Assembly: GCF_029223585.1 (NCBI RefSeq) | Contig: NZ_CP119423.1 | Location: 372,001 to 436,000, forward strand | Direction: 5' to 3' | DNA: 64,000 nucleotides | Source: Photobacterium sp. DA100 | GTDB taxonomy: Bacteria; Pseudomonadota; Gammaproteobacteria; Enterobacterales; Vibrionaceae | Part shown: positions 11,180 through 21,253 of the stretch, piece after piece | How the letters are laid out: each line of letters begins with the position of its first letter | Position numbering within the stretch: the stretch's first letter is position 1 | Program-made: the position numbers and the translations under genes | The notes under the pieces: generated by a model | What the model was told of the DNA's origin: nothing | Database searches by the model: none | Seen by the model: only the letters and a program-made list of their open reading frames with translations

Positions 11180-12436
11180 ATGACGAAGGCGGCAGATAAA
11201 AAACTGATAGTAGGCCTGGATATTGGTACGTCCAAAGTCAGTGCTTTGGTCGGTGAAGTGCTACCGGATGGCGAGGTCAATGTCATCGGTGAAGGTAGCA
11301 GTCCGTCCGGAGGGATGGACAAGGGTGGCGTGAATGATCTCGAGTCTGTAGTCAAATCGGTACAGAGCGCGATCTACAAAGCTGAGTTGATGGCTGACTG
11401 CCAGATCTCCTCGGTATTTTTGTCTCTGTCGGGCAAGCATATCCGCTGCCAGACGGAAGAAGGCATGGTGCCGATTTCTGACAAAGAAGTGACTCAGGAT
11501 GATGTTGATAACGTCATTCACACCGCTAAATCGGTAAAAATTAGTGATGAACATAAAGTTTTGCATGTAATTCCTCAGGAATTTGCTATTGATTATCAAG
11601 AGGGAATTAAAAACCCTGTTGGTTTATCTGGGGTACGCATGGAGGCCAGTGTTCACTTGATCACCTGCCATAACGACATGGCGCGGAATATCGTCAAAGC
11701 GGTAGAGCGCTGTGATCTCAAAGTCGATCAGCTTATTTTCTCCGGCTTGGCTGCCAGCCACGCAGTTCTGACGCCTGATGAGCGCGAGCTTGGTGTGTGC
11801 GTGGTGGATATTGGCGGCGGTACCATGGATATTGCCGTCTGGACCGGTGGCGCCTTGCGTCATGCGGCCGTGATCCCTTATGCGGGCAATGTCGTGACCA
11901 GCGATATTGCCTATGCGTTCGGTACCCCGTTGGGGGATGCCGAGGAAATTAAAGTGAAGTATGGCTGTGCACTGAGCGAGCTGGTGAGCAAGGATGCCAA
12001 GGTCGACGTCCCGAGCGTTGGCGGCCGACCGTCGCGCAGCCTGCAGAGCCAAACACTGGCTGAAGTGATAGAGCCCCGTTACAGTGAGTTGCTGGGGCTG
12101 GTTAATCAGAAGCTGATAGAAGTACAAGAACAACTGCGTAATGCGGGAGTTAAGCACCAGCTGGCGGCGGGTATTGTCCTGACCGGCGGTGCGGCCCAGA
12201 TGGAAGGCCTGGTGGAGTGCGCCGAGCGTGTATTCAGCAACCAGGTACGTGTTGGCCTGCCTCTCAATGTGACAGGGCTGACGGAACATGTACAATTCCC
12301 ACATTATGCGACTGCAGTAGGCTTACTGCATTACGGAAAGGATAGTCAGACATTTGATGATAGCGAAATCGAGCAGAAACGTTCTGTTTCTGGCTTTTTC
12401 TCTAAGCTCAGTGGCTGGTTTAGAAAAGAATTTTAA
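11180..12436 (+). CDS. ftsA: Cell division protein FtsA
   Basis: Actin-like ATPase that tethers the FtsZ ring to the membrane and recruits later division proteins. The nucleotide-binding motifs of the actin fold are visible (VGLDIGTSKV near the N-terminus, VVDIGGGTMDIAV, LTGGAAQMEGL), and the protein ends in an amphipathic membrane-targeting helix (GWFRKEF). 418 aa, as expected. Lies 52 bp after ftsQ and 34 bp before ftsZ. Confidence 0.97.
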   Translation: MTKAADKKLIVGLDIGTSKVSALVGEVLPDGEVNVIGEGSSPSGGMDKGGVNDLESVVKSVQSAIYKAELMADCQISSVFLSLSGKHIRCQTEEGMVPISDKEVTQDDVDNVIHTAKSVKISDEHKVLHVIPQEFAIDYQEGIKNPVGLSGVRMEASVHLITCHNDMARNIVKAVERCDLKVDQLIFSGLAASHAVLTPDERELGVCVVDIGGGTMDIAVWTGGALRHAAVIPYAGNVVTSDIAYAFGTPLGDAEEIKVKYGCALSELVSKDAKVDVPSVGGRPSRSLQSQTLAEVIEPRYSELLGLVNQKLIEVQEQLRNAGVKHQLAAGIVLTGGAAQMEGLVECAERVFSNQVRVGLPLNVTGLTEHVQFPHYATAVGLLHYGKDSQTFDDSEIEQKRSVSGFFSKLSGWFRKEF

Positions 12437-12470
12437 AACCTGATGCGAACAGGATGGACGGAGAGAACAC

Positions 12471-13658
12471 ATGTTTGAACCGATGATGGAAATGTCTGAC
12501 GAAGCGGTAATTAAAGTCATAGGCGTTGGCGGCGGCGGTGGTAATGCTGTCGATCACATGGTACGTGAATCAATTGAGGGCGTTGAGTTTATCAGTGTGA
12601 ACACTGATGCTCAGGCGCTGCGTAAAACCAGTGTAAGTACAGTGATCCAGATCGGTGGGGCAATCACCAAAGGTCTGGGCGCGGGTGCCAACCCACAGGT
12701 TGGTCGTGACTCGGCACTGGAAGATCGCGAAGCGATCAAGGCAGAGCTGGAAGGCTCTGACATGATCTTCATCGCGGCCGGCATGGGTGGCGGTACCGGT
12801 ACTGGTGCGGCGCCTATCATTGCTGAGGTAGCGAAAGAGCTAGGGATCTTGACGGTGGCGGTGGTGACCAAGCCATTTAGCTTCGAAGGCAAAAAGCGCA
12901 TGGCGTTTGCCGAGCAGGGTATCGAAGAGCTGTCAAAGCATGTTGACTCGCTGATCACTATCCCGAACGAAAAACTGCTGAAAGTGCTGGGCCGCGGCAT
13001 CACGCTGCTCGATGCGTTTGCCAAGGCTAACGACGTATTGAAAAATGCGGTACAGGGTATTGCCGAGCTGATCACCCGCCCGGGTATGATCAACGTCGAC
13101 TTTGCTGACGTACGCACCGTAATGTCCGAAATGGGTCACGCCATGATGGGCAGCGGCGTGGCAACCGGTGATGACCGCGCAGAAGAAGCGGCGGAAATGG
13201 CGATTTCAAGCCCGCTGCTGGAAGATATCGATCTGGCTGGCGCACGTGGTGTTCTTGTTAACATTACAGCGGGTCTGGACATGCGTCTTGACGAGTTCGA
13301 AACGGTTGGTAACACCGTTAAGGCATTTGCTTCTGATAACGCTACCGTAGTCATCGGTACGTCGCTTGACCCTGAAATGTCTGACGAGCTGCGTGTAACG
13401 GTTGTTGCGACCGGTATTGGCAAAGAGTGCAAGCCTGACATCACTTTGGTGACAGGTACTGCGAAGCCAGTCCAAGCCGTGGCGGCAGAGAAACCGGCTG
13501 TGGCTGCGGTGGAAGAGACCAAAGCGGCACCATTGAACCAGTCTGCACCGGCGTCTGAATCTGGCAACCCGCAGGCGGCAACAGCGGCAAACCCTAAGCC
13601 ACAGGCTGATCACGACTACCTGGACATCCCAGCATTTTTGCGCAAGCAAGCTGACTAA
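12471..13658 (+). CDS. ftsZ: Cell division GTPase FtsZ
   Basis: Tubulin-like GTPase that forms the division ring. The N-terminal MFEPMME, the GTP-binding signature [11 protein letters not shown] (about residues 103-113) and the T7 loop region are intact. After the globular core comes an alanine- and proline-rich linker of about 65 residues and then the conserved C-terminal peptide [14 protein letters not shown], the binding site for FtsA, ZipA and also ZapD (encoded at 18.8 kb). 395 aa. Confidence 0.98.
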   Translation: MFEPMMEMSDEAVIKVIGVGGGGGNAVDHMVRESIEGVEFISVNTDAQALRKTSVSTVIQIGGAITKGLGAGANPQVGRDSALEDREAIKAELEGSDMIFIAAGMGGGTGTGAAPIIAEVAKELGILTVAVVTKPFSFEGKKRMAFAEQGIEELSKHVDSLITIPNEKLLKVLGRGITLLDAFAKANDVLKNAVQGIAELITRPGMINVDFADVRTVMSEMGHAMMGSGVATGDDRAEEAAEMAISSPLLEDIDLAGARGVLVNITAGLDMRLDEFETVGNTVKAFASDNATVVIGTSLDPEMSDELRVTVVATGIGKECKPDITLVTGTAKPVQAVAAEKPAVAAVEETKAAPLNQSAPASESGNPQAATAANPKPQADHDYLDIPAFLRKQAD

Positions 13659-13672
13659 GCGCGCAAATTATT

Positions 13673-13731
13673 TTGGGAAACTGGTTAAAAAGTGATATGA
13701 TATCTGTCCTTGTCCTTTTTTTGACAAAGGA
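13673..13731 (+). promoter_or_regulatory. lpxC promoter and leader hairpin
   Basis: TTGGGA at 13673-13678, a 17-bp spacer and TATGAT at 13696-13701 form a good sigma-70-like promoter for lpxC. Transcription would begin near 13708, exactly where an imperfect hairpin begins (CCTTGTC, a loop of T residues, GACAAAGG). The hairpin would lie at the 5' end of the lpxC mRNA or could weakly terminate ftsZ readthrough. Seen in sequence; function inferred. Confidence 0.5.
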
Positions 13732-13771
13732 TAGGGGCCGATATTATGGCAATTTTAGTTGAGATAAGCAG

Positions 13772-14689
13772 ATGATAAGACAACGTACACTGAAAAGCAT
13801 TGTGCAAACGACTGGGGTGGGACTTCACTCTGGGCGTAAAGTGACGCTTATTCTTCGTCCTGCTGCTGCAAACACTGGTGTGATTTATCGCCGTACCGAT
13901 TTGAATCCGCCTGTTGATTTTCCGGCAGACGCAGATTCGGTTCGCGACACCATGTTATGTACCGCTTTGGTTAATGAGCAAGGCGTGCGTATCTCAACGG
14001 TTGAGCACCTTAACGCTGCTTTGGCAGGAATGGGCATCGATAATGTGATTATCGAAGTGGACGCACCTGAAATCCCAATTATGGATGGCAGTGCGAGCCC
14101 GTTCATCTATCTGCTGCAGTCTGCCGGCATCGATACTTTGAATGCGCCTAAGCGCTTCTTGCGTATCAAGAAAACTGTTCGCGTCGAAGATGGCGACAAA
14201 TGGGCAGAGCTCCGTCCTTACAACGGGTTCCGTCTTGATTTTGCTATCGATTTTAATCACCCGGCGATTGAATCAGAGCAGCAGCGTTTGGTATTGGACT
14301 TCTCTAGCCAATCATTCGTTAAAGATATCAGCCGTGCCCGTACCTTCGGCTTCATGCGCGATATCGAGTACCTTCAGTCACAGAACCTGTGCCTGGGCGG
14401 GAGCTTTGACAATGCGATTGTGCTTGACGACTACCGCATCCTGAACGACGAAGGGCTTCGCTTCGACAATGAGCTGGTGACCCACAAAGTACTGGACGCA
14501 ATTGGCGACTTGTACATGTGTGGCCACAATATCATTGGCGAAATGGTGGCTTACAAGTCAGGCCATGCGCTTAACAATAAGCTGCTGCGAGCGGTGCTTG
14601 CCGATCAAGAAGCTTTTGAGTGGTCGACTTTCAATGACGAACAGCAGGTTCCAGTAACCTTTGCTCAGCCAGGTATGGTGCTGGCGTAA
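13772..14689 (+). CDS. lpxC: UDP-3-O-acyl-N-acetylglucosamine deacetylase LpxC
   Basis: Zinc-dependent deacetylase that commits UDP-3-O-acyl-GlcNAc to lipid A synthesis. The zinc-ligand region [12 protein letters not shown] near residue 75 and the HKVLDAIGD motif around residue 238 are intact, and the alignment to E. coli LpxC (305 aa in both) is continuous. Last gene of the division and envelope cluster; it has its own promoter and a strong terminator. Confidence 0.98.
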   Translation: MIRQRTLKSIVQTTGVGLHSGRKVTLILRPAAANTGVIYRRTDLNPPVDFPADADSVRDTMLCTALVNEQGVRISTVEHLNAALAGMGIDNVIIEVDAPEIPIMDGSASPFIYLLQSAGIDTLNAPKRFLRIKKTVRVEDGDKWAELRPYNGFRLDFAIDFNHPAIESEQQRLVLDFSSQSFVKDISRARTFGFMRDIEYLQSQNLCLGGSFDNAIVLDDYRILNDEGLRFDNELVTHKVLDAIGDLYMCGHNIIGEMVAYKSGHALNNKLLRAVLADQEAFEWSTFNDEQQVPVTFAQPGMVLA

Positions 14690-14718
14690 ATCCGCCAATA
14701 GCGCTTCAAGAATTTCAT

Positions 14719-14749
14719 AAACGCCGGACTCAGTCCGGCGTTTTTTTTT
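14719..14749 (+). terminator. lpxC terminator
   Basis: Perfect 9-bp stem (ACGCCGGAC / GTCCGGCGT, 3-nt loop) followed by nine T residues. A textbook intrinsic terminator closing the dcw-lpxC transcript. Confidence 0.93.
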
Positions 14750-15241
14750 GCCTCGTCAGCATGGATAGGTGCCAGGAGGGAGGTAATGCCTGCTATGCGC
14801 CAGGTTCGAGTGAGCGAAAAGAGGGGGTTAAGTTCTAATTTTTCGAATATGGAAAACGCCGTCAGGCCATTAGCCATAGGCGGCACCGTCAATATGGCTT
14901 ATTATACCTAGCTTGGGAGAGCTTAGACCCATAGGCCAAAGGCGTTTGGCCGGTTGTGGTCTGTTTGGGTTTCACCCCTCCACGGATAGCTGATGGTGTT
15001 CAATTTTCTGGTATTGTTTTCGTTTATCCCTTGAAATGGTCGACTCGTACCACAATATCATCAATAACCATTGTTTTTCGTATCGGCTTCCGTAGTCACA
15101 CTTGTGGCGAGTTTAGACGGGACAGGGATGATTCATCGCAAGTCTTCGCCAAGCGTCTTGCTGATATAATCCCGGTTGAAAAATTCAGATTAAGAATTCA
15201 GCCTCGATAGGCTGAAATAACTAAGAGAAAACGGCAACGCC
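14750..15241. other. Uncharacterised lpxC-secA intergenic region
   Basis: About 490 bp with no recognised gene. The secM gene that E. coli has here is absent, and I see no FxxxxWIxxxxGIRAGP-type arrest motif. What is visible: a perfect hairpin GGCCAAA-ggcg-TTTGGCC at 14934-14951; a TATAAT on the - strand (14901-14906) facing a 75-codon - strand frame that runs into the lpxC terminator and looks non-genic; and a TATAAT on the + strand at 15165-15170 with a poor -35, a plausible secA promoter about 75 bp from the secA start. Confidence 0.5.
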
Positions 15242-17968
15242 ATGTTATCAAAACTACTGACCAAAGTTATCGGTAGCCGTAACGACCGCACACTGCGTCG
15301 TATGCGCAAAATTGTTGACCAGATCAATAAGCTTGAACCTCAATTCGAAAGTTTGCAGGACGAAGAACTAAAGGCCAAAACGGTTGAATTCCGTGAGCGT
15401 CTGGAGCAGGGAGAGAACCTTGACCAGCTGTTGCCTGAAGCGTTTGCGACGGTGCGTGAAGCCTCCAAGCGTGTGTTCGGTATGCGCCATTTCGATGTGC
15501 AGCTGATGGGTGGTATGGTTCTTAATGCTTGCCAAATCGCGGAAATGCGTACTGGTGAAGGTAAGACTCTGACCGCAACCCTGCCAGCTTACCTCAACGC
15601 CCTGACTGGCAAAGGCGTGCATATTGTTACGGTGAACGATTACCTGGCTGCACGTGATGCCGAAACTAACCGCCCGCTCTTCGAATTTCTTGGCATGACC
15701 GTTGGCGTCAACGTGCCAAACATGCCGCCTCAGGCGAAAAAAGAAGCCTATGCTGCCGACATCCTGTACGGTACCAACAACGAATTCGGCTTCGACTACC
15801 TGCGTGACAACATGGCATTCCGTCCGGAAGACCGTGTGCAGCGCGAGCGTTTCTTTGCGGTAGTCGATGAGGTTGACTCCATCCTTATCGATGAAGCCCG
15901 TACCCCGCTGATTATTTCTGGTCCGGCTGAAGATAGCTCTGAGCTGTACACCAAGATCAATACCCTGATCCCACAGTTGGCTAAGCAGGATCAGGAAGAC
16001 AGCGAAGAATACCGTGGCGAAGGTCACTACACGGTTGATGAAAAATCGAAGCAAGCCCACCTTACCGAAAACGGCCAGGAGTTTGTCGAAGAGCTGCTCA
16101 AGACAAATGGCATGATGGAAGAGGAAGATACCCTCTACTCGCCAGCCAACATCAGCCTGCTTCATCACGTCAATGCAGCATTGCGTGCTCACGTACTGTT
16201 CGAGCGTGATGTCGATTATATTGTCAAAGACGGTGAAGTTATCATCGTTGATGAGCACACCGGCCGTACCATGCCGGGCCGCCGCTGGTCTGAAGGTCTG
16301 CACCAGGCAGTTGAAGCCAAAGAAGGCGTGAAGATCCAGAACGAGAACCAGACACTGGCATCGATCACTTTCCAGAACTATTTCCGCCTCTACACCAAGC
16401 TGTCGGGCATGACCGGTACCGCAGATACCGAAGCGTTCGAATTCCAGTCAATCTACGGTCTGGAAACCGTGGTGTTGCCAACGAACAAACCAATGATCCG
16501 TGATGACATGGGTGACTTGGTATACATGACCGAGCTGGAAAAATTTGCTGCGATCAGCGAAGACATCAAAAACCGTGTTGAGAACGGCCAGCCGGTTCTG
16601 GTCGGTACAGTTTCGATCGAAAAATCTGAGCTGCTGTCGAAATCGCTGAAGAAACAAGGCATCAAGCACGAAGTTCTGAACGCCAAGTTCCACGAGCGTG
16701 AAGCAGATATCGTCGCCCAGGCGGGTGCACCAAGCGCGGTAACCATCGCGACCAACATGGCCGGCCGTGGTACCGATATCGTACTGGGTGGTTCATGGCA
16801 GAGCGAAGTGGCCAAGCTGGACAACCCGACAGACGAGCAAATTGCCAAGATCAAAGCCGAGTGGCAAACAAAACACGATGCGGTTCTGGCTGCTGGTGGC
16901 CTGCACATCATCGGTACCGAGCGTCACGAATCTCGCCGTATCGATAACCAGCTACGTGGTCGTGCGGGCCGTCAGGGTGATGCCGGCTCTTCTCGCTTCT
17001 ACCTATCGATGGAAGATGGCCTAATGCGCATCTTTGCCTCGGATCGTGTATCTAACATGATGAAGAAGCTGGGGATGGAAGAAGGCGAAGCGATTGAGCA
17101 CCCATGGGTGACCAAGGCGATCGAAAATGCCCAGCGCAAGGTTGAAGGCCGCAACTTCGATATCCGTAAGCAGTTGCTGGAGTTCGATGACGTGGCAAAC
17201 GACCAGCGTAAGGTGGTTTACGAGCTGCGTGACGAGCTGATGAATGCCGATGACATCAGCGAGATGATCGAGCAGAACCGCGAGGATGTGATCCAGGCGG
17301 TTATCGATGGCTACATCCCACCGCAGTCGCTGGAAGAGATGTGGGATATCCAGGGTCTGGAAGAGCGCCTGAAAGCCGACTTCGATATGGAGCTGCCAAT
17401 TCAGGAGTGGCTGGACAGCGAAGAGAAGCTTTACGAAGAAGCATTGCGTGAGCGCATCGTTGATAAAGCGGTTGAAATCTACCGCCACAAAGAAGAAGTC
17501 GTTGGTGCCCCTGTACTGCGCAACTTCGAGAAGACAGTGATGCTGCAGAACCTCGATACGCTGTGGAAAGAGCACCTAGCGGCAATGGATCACCTTCGTC
17601 AGGGTATCCACCTGCGCGGTTACGCCCAGAAGAACCCGAAGCAGGAATACAAGCGCGAATCGTTTGAGCTGTTCGAAGGGATGCTGGAGAACCTGAAGTC
17701 TGACGTGATTGCGATTTTGAGCAAGGTACGTGTGCAGCAGCAGGAAGAAGTTGAGCGGGTTGAAGCCGAGCGCCGCCGCCAGGCTGAAGAGCTAGCTCGT
17801 CGCCAGCAGTTCCAGCACCAGAATGCGGAAAACCAAATTGCCGACGACAGCCAGCAGAGCGACGAGGCTGCGCCTTACCAGCGCGAAGAGCGCAAGGTAG
17901 GCCGTAACGAGCCTTGCCCGTGTGGCTCTGGCAAGAAATACAAGCAATGCCACGGTAAGATTAACTAA
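15242..17968 (+). CDS. secA: Preprotein translocase ATPase SecA
   Basis: Motor ATPase of the Sec export pathway, acting at the SecYEG channel. Walker A (MRTGEGKT, about residue 102), the [19 protein letters not shown]alker B region, the second nucleotide domain ([11 protein letters not shown]) and arginine-finger region ([12 protein letters not shown]) are all present. The C-terminal zinc-binding tail ([14 protein letters not shown]), which contacts SecB, is intact. 908 aa, normal. Followed by a strong terminator. Confidence 0.98.
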   Translation: MLSKLLTKVIGSRNDRTLRRMRKIVDQINKLEPQFESLQDEELKAKTVEFRERLEQGENLDQLLPEAFATVREASKRVFGMRHFDVQLMGGMVLNACQIAEMRTGEGKTLTATLPAYLNALTGKGVHIVTVNDYLAARDAETNRPLFEFLGMTVGVNVPNMPPQAKKEAYAADILYGTNNEFGFDYLRDNMAFRPEDRVQRERFFAVVDEVDSILIDEARTPLIISGPAEDSSELYTKINTLIPQLAKQDQEDSEEYRGEGHYTVDEKSKQAHLTENGQEFVEELLKTNGMMEEEDTLYSPANISLLHHVNAALRAHVLFERDVDYIVKDGEVIIVDEHTGRTMPGRRWSEGLHQAVEAKEGVKIQNENQTLASITFQNYFRLYTKLSGMTGTADTEAFEFQSIYGLETVVLPTNKPMIRDDMGDLVYMTELEKFAAISEDIKNRVENGQPVLVGTVSIEKSELLSKSLKKQGIKHEVLNAKFHEREADIVAQAGAPSAVTIATNMAGRGTDIVLGGSWQSEVAKLDNPTDEQIAKIKAEWQTKHDAVLAAGGLHIIGTERHESRRIDNQLRGRAGRQGDAGSSRFYLSMEDGLMRIFASDRVSNMMKKLGMEEGEAIEHPWVTKAIENAQRKVEGRNFDIRKQLLEFDDVANDQRKVVYELRDELMNADDISEMIEQNREDVIQAVIDGYIPPQSLEEMWDIQGLEERLKADFDMELPIQEWLDSEEKLYEEALRERIVDKAVEIYRHKEEVVGAPVLRNFEKTVMLQNLDTLWKEHLAAMDHLRQGIHLRGYAQKNPKQEYKRESFELFEGMLENLKSDVIAILSKVRVQQQEEVERVEAERRRQAEELARRQQFQHQNAENQIADDSQQSDEAAPYQREERKVGRNEPCPCGSGKKYKQCHGKIN

Positions 17969-17989
17969 CCGGGCTGCTTAACCGATACT

Positions 17990-18013
17990 AAGGCCGCATT
18001 CGCGGCCTTTTTT
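17990..18013 (+). terminator. secA terminator
   Basis: Perfect 8-bp stem AAGGCCGC-attc-GCGGCCTT followed by TTTTTT and C; intrinsic terminator after secA. Confidence 0.9.
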
Positions 18014-18102
18014 CTATACCCAAATCACTTCATGGAGAGGGGGCTTCTGGGTATATCCTCACAAAGAGACCTGATGATCAGGCAATGAGAGAGTAAACAG
18101 CT

Positions 18103-18501
18103 TTGGAAAAGAAACAGGTGTGGATTTCGGCGGGGATCATCCTCAATGCCGAGCAGGATAAAGTTTTTATCACCCAGCGCGCAGCCAAAGCCCACAAGGG
18201 CGGTTTTTGGGAGTTTGCCGGGGGCAAGGTCGAAGCTGGCGAAACAGCGGAGCAGGCGGTCGTCAGGGAGCTGTACGAAGAAGTCGGGATCAAGGCGACA
18301 GTGTTGGAGCACTTCATGGCGCTGGAGCACGATTATCCGGAAAAGTCACTGAAGTTTGATTTCTTCCTGATACGCGCCTTCGAAGGCAAGGCCTACGGAA
18401 AAGAAGGCCAGCCAAGCGAGTGGGTACGGCTGGAAGAGCTGAGCAACTACGCGTTCCCAGAGGCCAACGACGTGGTGCTGGAGAGGTTGATGAGCTTGTA
18501 A
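18103..18501 (+). CDS. mutT: 8-oxo-dGTP diphosphatase MutT
   Basis: Nudix hydrolase that removes mutagenic 8-oxo-dGTP from the nucleotide pool. The full Nudix box (G-x5-E-x7-RE-x2-EE-x-G) spans about residues 41-63. The C-terminal GKEGQPSEWVRL block also matches MutT. The best frame start is a TTG at 18103 (MEKKQVWIS); an upstream ATG at 18085 is closed by a stop and a GTG at 18118 is a shorter alternative. 132 aa. Ends just before a short octamer repeat run, convergent with yacG. Confidence 0.92.
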   Translation: MEKKQVWISAGIILNAEQDKVFITQRAAKAHKGGFWEFAGGKVEAGETAEQAVVRELYEEVGIKATVLEHFMALEHDYPEKSLKFDFFLIRAFEGKAYGKEGQPSEWVRLEELSNYAFPEANDVVLERLMSL

Positions 18502-18504
18502 GTT

Positions 18505-18530
18505 GGTTCTGTGGTTCTGTGGTTCTGTGG
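18505..18530. repeat. Short octamer tandem repeat after mutT
   Basis: Three perfect copies of GGTTCTGT plus two bases, starting four bases after the mutT stop. Read on the - strand the unit is a circular form of GAACCACA, one base different from the octamer GGACCACA found five times before ampD. It is followed by CCATAGG-containing sequence (18550-18572). I regard it as a small member of the same repeat theme. Confidence 0.75.
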
Positions 18531-18579
18531 ACCTATAGCGTTTGACTACCATAGGGCCACAGCACCATAGGATCGATTC

Positions 18580-18798
18580 TTAGTATCCCATATCTTCCGA
18601 CCAGCCGTCGGAATCAGACATATCCGGCGCGCCCGGAATGGCTTTCTCTTCCTCGGCCCACTCACCCAGATCGATCAGCTGGCAGCGCTTGCAGCAGAAC
18701 GGACGGAATGGGCTCTGCTCTCCCCAGACTACCTCGGTTTGGCAGGTTGGGCATTTCACCACGGTGATCGGTGTAGTTGGCGTGTTGGATTGCGTCAC
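18580..18798 (-). CDS. yacG: DNA gyrase inhibitor YacG (zinc protein)
   Basis: Small zinc protein (72 aa) of the YacG family, known in E. coli to bind and inhibit DNA gyrase. The zinc site is visible as CPTC followed by CCKRC (C-x2-C ... C-x3-C), then [16 protein letters not shown], a signature of the family. It sits with zapD and coaE in the same order as in E. coli and relatives, probably as the promoter-distal gene of one operon with them. Confidence 0.93.
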   Translation of the reverse strand: MTQSNTPTTPITVVKCPTCQTEVVWGEQSPFRPFCCKRCQLIDLGEWAEEEKAIPGAPDMSDSDGWSEDMGY

Positions 18799-18806
18799 TT
18801 GTTACC

Positions 18807-19544
18807 TCAGCAAATCGCTAGTTTAAATTCTATCGTCTCGGCAATACCGGCGCCTTCTTCAAACGGCATGAAGCGGATGGCAAACCGGCTGCGGTGCCCT
18901 GATATCATAGGGTAGACACCGTGGCTGGGGCAAATTTCTAGCCGGATCAGGCTGGCTTCCTCAGCCTCGTGCTGGAAGAAGCCGCCGCGTGCTACTTGGT
19001 TCTGGAACTGGCCGCTTTCCCTGACCAGCTTGAGCCACAGGTTGAGGGCGACGCTCAGCTCCTTGATTTGCGACAGCCAGTTAGTGAGATCGTTCTGCTT
19101 GTGGGCCAGCGGCAAGTGCAGCCAGTGATGCAGGGTCGGTAAATCAAAGCAGCAGCTGCCCCCAGGAATAGAGAGGCGCTGTTTGATCCCACTTAGGAAG
19201 CGGTCCTCTCGCAGGGCCTGGCCAAGACGGTTGGCTGTCAGTAGCTGGTGCTGGGCGAGCTCTAGTTGGTCCAGTAATGCCAGCAGCGCGGTTTGATCGA
19301 CGCCTTCAATATTGAGCCATTGTTTGAGGCGACCACGCTGTTTCTCTAGATCTTTGGCAAGCTCTGACTTGAGCTGGATTTGGTCGAGGATTTCCAGCAA
19401 ATCAAACAGAGCGCGGAAGAATAGCTGATGCTGCCAAGGATCAGTCAGCTCACTGGCATGCTGCATTTGGCGGATCAGGTACTCCAGGCGAAGGTAAATG
19501 CGTACCTTCTCGTTCAACGGGTGTTCAAAGCGGTTTACTTGCAT
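18807..19544 (-). CDS. zapD: Cell division protein ZapD
   Basis: Cytoplasmic FtsZ-bundling protein (formerly YacF) that binds the FtsZ C-terminal peptide. The 245-aa sequence begins FEHPLNEKVRIYLRLEYLI and contains the conserved PGGxCxFDLPTLHHWL block; mostly helical N-terminal part and beta-rich C-terminal part, as known for the family. Eight bases separate it from yacG and 19 from coaE, so it is cotranscribed with both. Confidence 0.95.
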   Translation of the reverse strand: MQVNRFEHPLNEKVRIYLRLEYLIRQMQHASELTDPWQHQLFFRALFDLLEILDQIQLKSELAKDLEKQRGRLKQWLNIEGVDQTALLALLDQLELAQHQLLTANRLGQALREDRFLSGIKQRLSIPGGSCCFDLPTLHHWLHLPLAHKQNDLTNWLSQIKELSVALNLWLKLVRESGQFQNQVARGGFFQHEAEEASLIRLEICPSHGVYPMISGHRSRFAIRFMPFEEGAGIAETIEFKLAIC

Positions 19545-19563
19545 ATCAACGTACCCAAATTAG

Positions 19564-20184
19564 TTAGCACTGCGGCGTATTGTTCTGCTGGCGGCTCAGC
19601 GCCAGGTATTCTTGGTGCAGTTTGGCAACTTGCTGCTCAAGGTTGTCACCATTGCCGTTATTGCAAATTACATCATCGGCGGCGGCAAGGCGCTGCTCGC
19701 GGCTGGCCTGAGAAGCAAGAATGCTGCGGATCTGCTCAGCAGAGACGTTGTCCCGCTGCTGGGTGCGGGCGATCTGGATCTCTTCATCGACATCGACCAC
19801 CAGCAGGCGGTCGGTCATCACCTGTAGGTTATTTTCCACCATAAGCGGGACAACCAGCAAGCAATACGGTGATTGGGCGGCGGCAATATCCTGCTGCATT
19901 TTTTCCCTGATCATCGGATGCAATAACTGGTTAAGCCACTCTTTTAGCTGGTGATCACTGAAGATGGCTTCACGCAGCTTACTGCGATTGAGCGACCCAT
20001 CTGTCAGCAAGATGTCAGAACCCAGTTTCTCAACAATCGCTTGCAAACCGTCACTGCCGGGCTCCACTACTTCACGGGCAACGATGTCGGCATCGATAAT
20101 ATCAATGTGCTGGGCAGCAAAGAGATTGGCAACAGTAGTTTTGCCGCTGCCGATCCCGCCGGTTAATCCTATAACGAAAGACAT
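19564..20184 (-). CDS. coaE: Dephospho-CoA kinase CoaE
   Basis: Last step of coenzyme A synthesis: phosphorylates the 3'-hydroxyl of dephospho-CoA. N-terminal P-loop GLTGGIGSGKTT is at residues 7-18, followed by the DADIVARE motif and the substrate-binding HPMIRE region. 206 aa, normal. It lies three bases after pilD, so it is probably read on the same transcript as the pilus genes, an arrangement known in many gammaproteobacteria. Confidence 0.96.
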   Translation of the reverse strand: MSFVIGLTGGIGSGKTTVANLFAAQHIDIIDADIVAREVVEPGSDGLQAIVEKLGSDILLTDGSLNRSKLREAIFSDHQLKEWLNQLLHPMIREKMQQDIAAAQSPYCLLVVPLMVENNLQVMTDRLLVVDVDEEIQIARTQQRDNVSAEQIRSILASQASREQRLAAADDVICNNGNGDNLEQQVAKLHQEYLALSRQQNNTPQC

Positions 20185-20187
20185 AAA

Positions 20188-21057
20188 TTAAAGCCCCAGA
20201 TAAACGGTTAGATACCAGTTGAGCAGTGGCTCACCCCACAAGATCGCGACCCAGCCGGCCACTGCCAGGTAAGGGCCGAAAGAGAAGGGCTGCTGACCGT
20301 CTGTTTGCTGGCGGCGCATCATGATAATGCCGCATATCGCCCCAACCAGGGAGGAGAACAGCACGACAAATGGTAGTAACTGCCAGCCCAGCCAGGCCCC
20401 CAGAGCTGCCAGCAGCTTGAAGTCGCCGTAGCCCATGCCTTCCTTGCCGGTTAGCAGTTTGAAGGTCCAGTACAGGCTCCACAGCGAGAGGTAACCGGCC
20501 ATGGCCCCGATGACGGCATCCTGAAGGCTGACCGGAGAGATCCCCAGTAGCGACAGCAGCAAGCCAGCCCACATCAGCGGCAGGGTGATCTGATCCGGCA
20601 GCAACATCTTGTCGATGTCGATAAAGGTCAGGGCGATCAGGGCAAAGCTGAACAGGATCACCGCCAGTGACCAGGTCGAAGCCGGCAGAAAGAGGGCAAC
20701 CGTGGTACTGATCACCGCGGTTAGGAGTTCGATCGCCGGGTAACGCGCGCTGATGCTGGCCTTGCAGTTGCGGCATTGACCTTTGAGCAGCAGCCAGCTG
20801 ATCACCGGAATGTTATCCCACATGCTAATTGGGTGCTGGCAGTGCGGGCAGCGCGATCGTGGGATGCTGAGGTTGAAGGTGCCAGTGTCCTGCAGTGGGC
20901 CTAGCTCGGGGAAATACTCGGTGCAGTCGGCTCTCCATTGGCGCTCCATCATGATTGGCAGGCGATAGATCACCACGTTGAGGAAGCTACCTACCAGCAA
21001 TCCGAAAATTGCAGCAAAAACAGGAAATAACCAAGGATAGACAGACAGCAGCGTCAT
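20188..21057 (-). CDS. pilD: Type IV prepilin peptidase PilD
   Basis: Inner-membrane aspartyl protease and methyltransferase that cleaves and N-methylates type IV pilin and type II secretion pseudopilin precursors. It has the cytoplasmic zinc motif (CPHC ... CRNC), the two catalytic aspartate regions (FIDIDKMLLPD and GYGDFKLLAALGAWLG) and about eight membrane segments. 289 aa. Between it and pilC lies a 271-bp gap holding a heptamer array, which the pil transcript must cross to reach pilD. Confidence 0.96.
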   Translation of the reverse strand: MTLLSVYPWLFPVFAAIFGLLVGSFLNVVIYRLPIMMERQWRADCTEYFPELGPLQDTGTFNLSIPRSRCPHCQHPISMWDNIPVISWLLLKGQCRNCKASISARYPAIELLTAVISTTVALFLPASTWSLAVILFSFALIALTFIDIDKMLLPDQITLPLMWAGLLLSLLGISPVSLQDAVIGAMAGYLSLWSLYWTFKLLTGKEGMGYGDFKLLAALGAWLGWQLLPFVVLFSSLVGAICGIIMMRRQQTDGQQPFSFGPYLAVAGWVAILWGEPLLNWYLTVYLGL

Positions 21058-21162
21058 GAAAAAGCTCTCATATTACTCAATGGGGATATTGTAGGGGAAA
21101 TGGATCATGGATCCTAGGAAAAGCAGAAGAAAGGCCCCGGTAGGCGCGGGATCTGGGTCCTG

Positions 21163-21199
21163 GGAGGAGCTGGCCCTAGGTCCTAGGAAAAGCAAAAGC
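21163..21199 (+). repeat. CCTAGG module upstream of the pilC-pilD array
   Basis: Contains GGAGGAGCTGGCCCTAGG (21163-21180) followed by CTAGGAAAAGCAAAAGC (21183-21199). The first string recurs with a single change at 26100-26117, again upstream of a heptamer array, and the second recurs with small changes at 34432-34449. The remaining 73 bp to the array are AT-rich. Part of an apparent composite repeat element. Confidence 0.7.
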
Positions 21200-21253
21200 G
21201 AAAAACATAAGTAAGTACTTGATACTACTTCGAACATATTGGAAATCTCTTGC

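Noticed and set aside
14665..14892. 75-codon - strand frame in the lpxC-secA gap
   Set aside because: Runs through the lpxC terminator into the lpxC 3' end, with no recognisable domain; a possible transcript there is kept as an open question instead.
14956..15210. 84-codon + strand frame before secA as a SecM-like arrest peptide
   Set aside because: GTG start without a good ribosome-binding site, no signal peptide, and no arrest motif of known type.
15368..16303. 311-codon antisense frame inside secA (and similar long antisense frames in murF, ftsA, pcnB, panC)
   Set aside because: Shadow frames produced by the codon bias of the real genes; the sense frames have full-length homologues.
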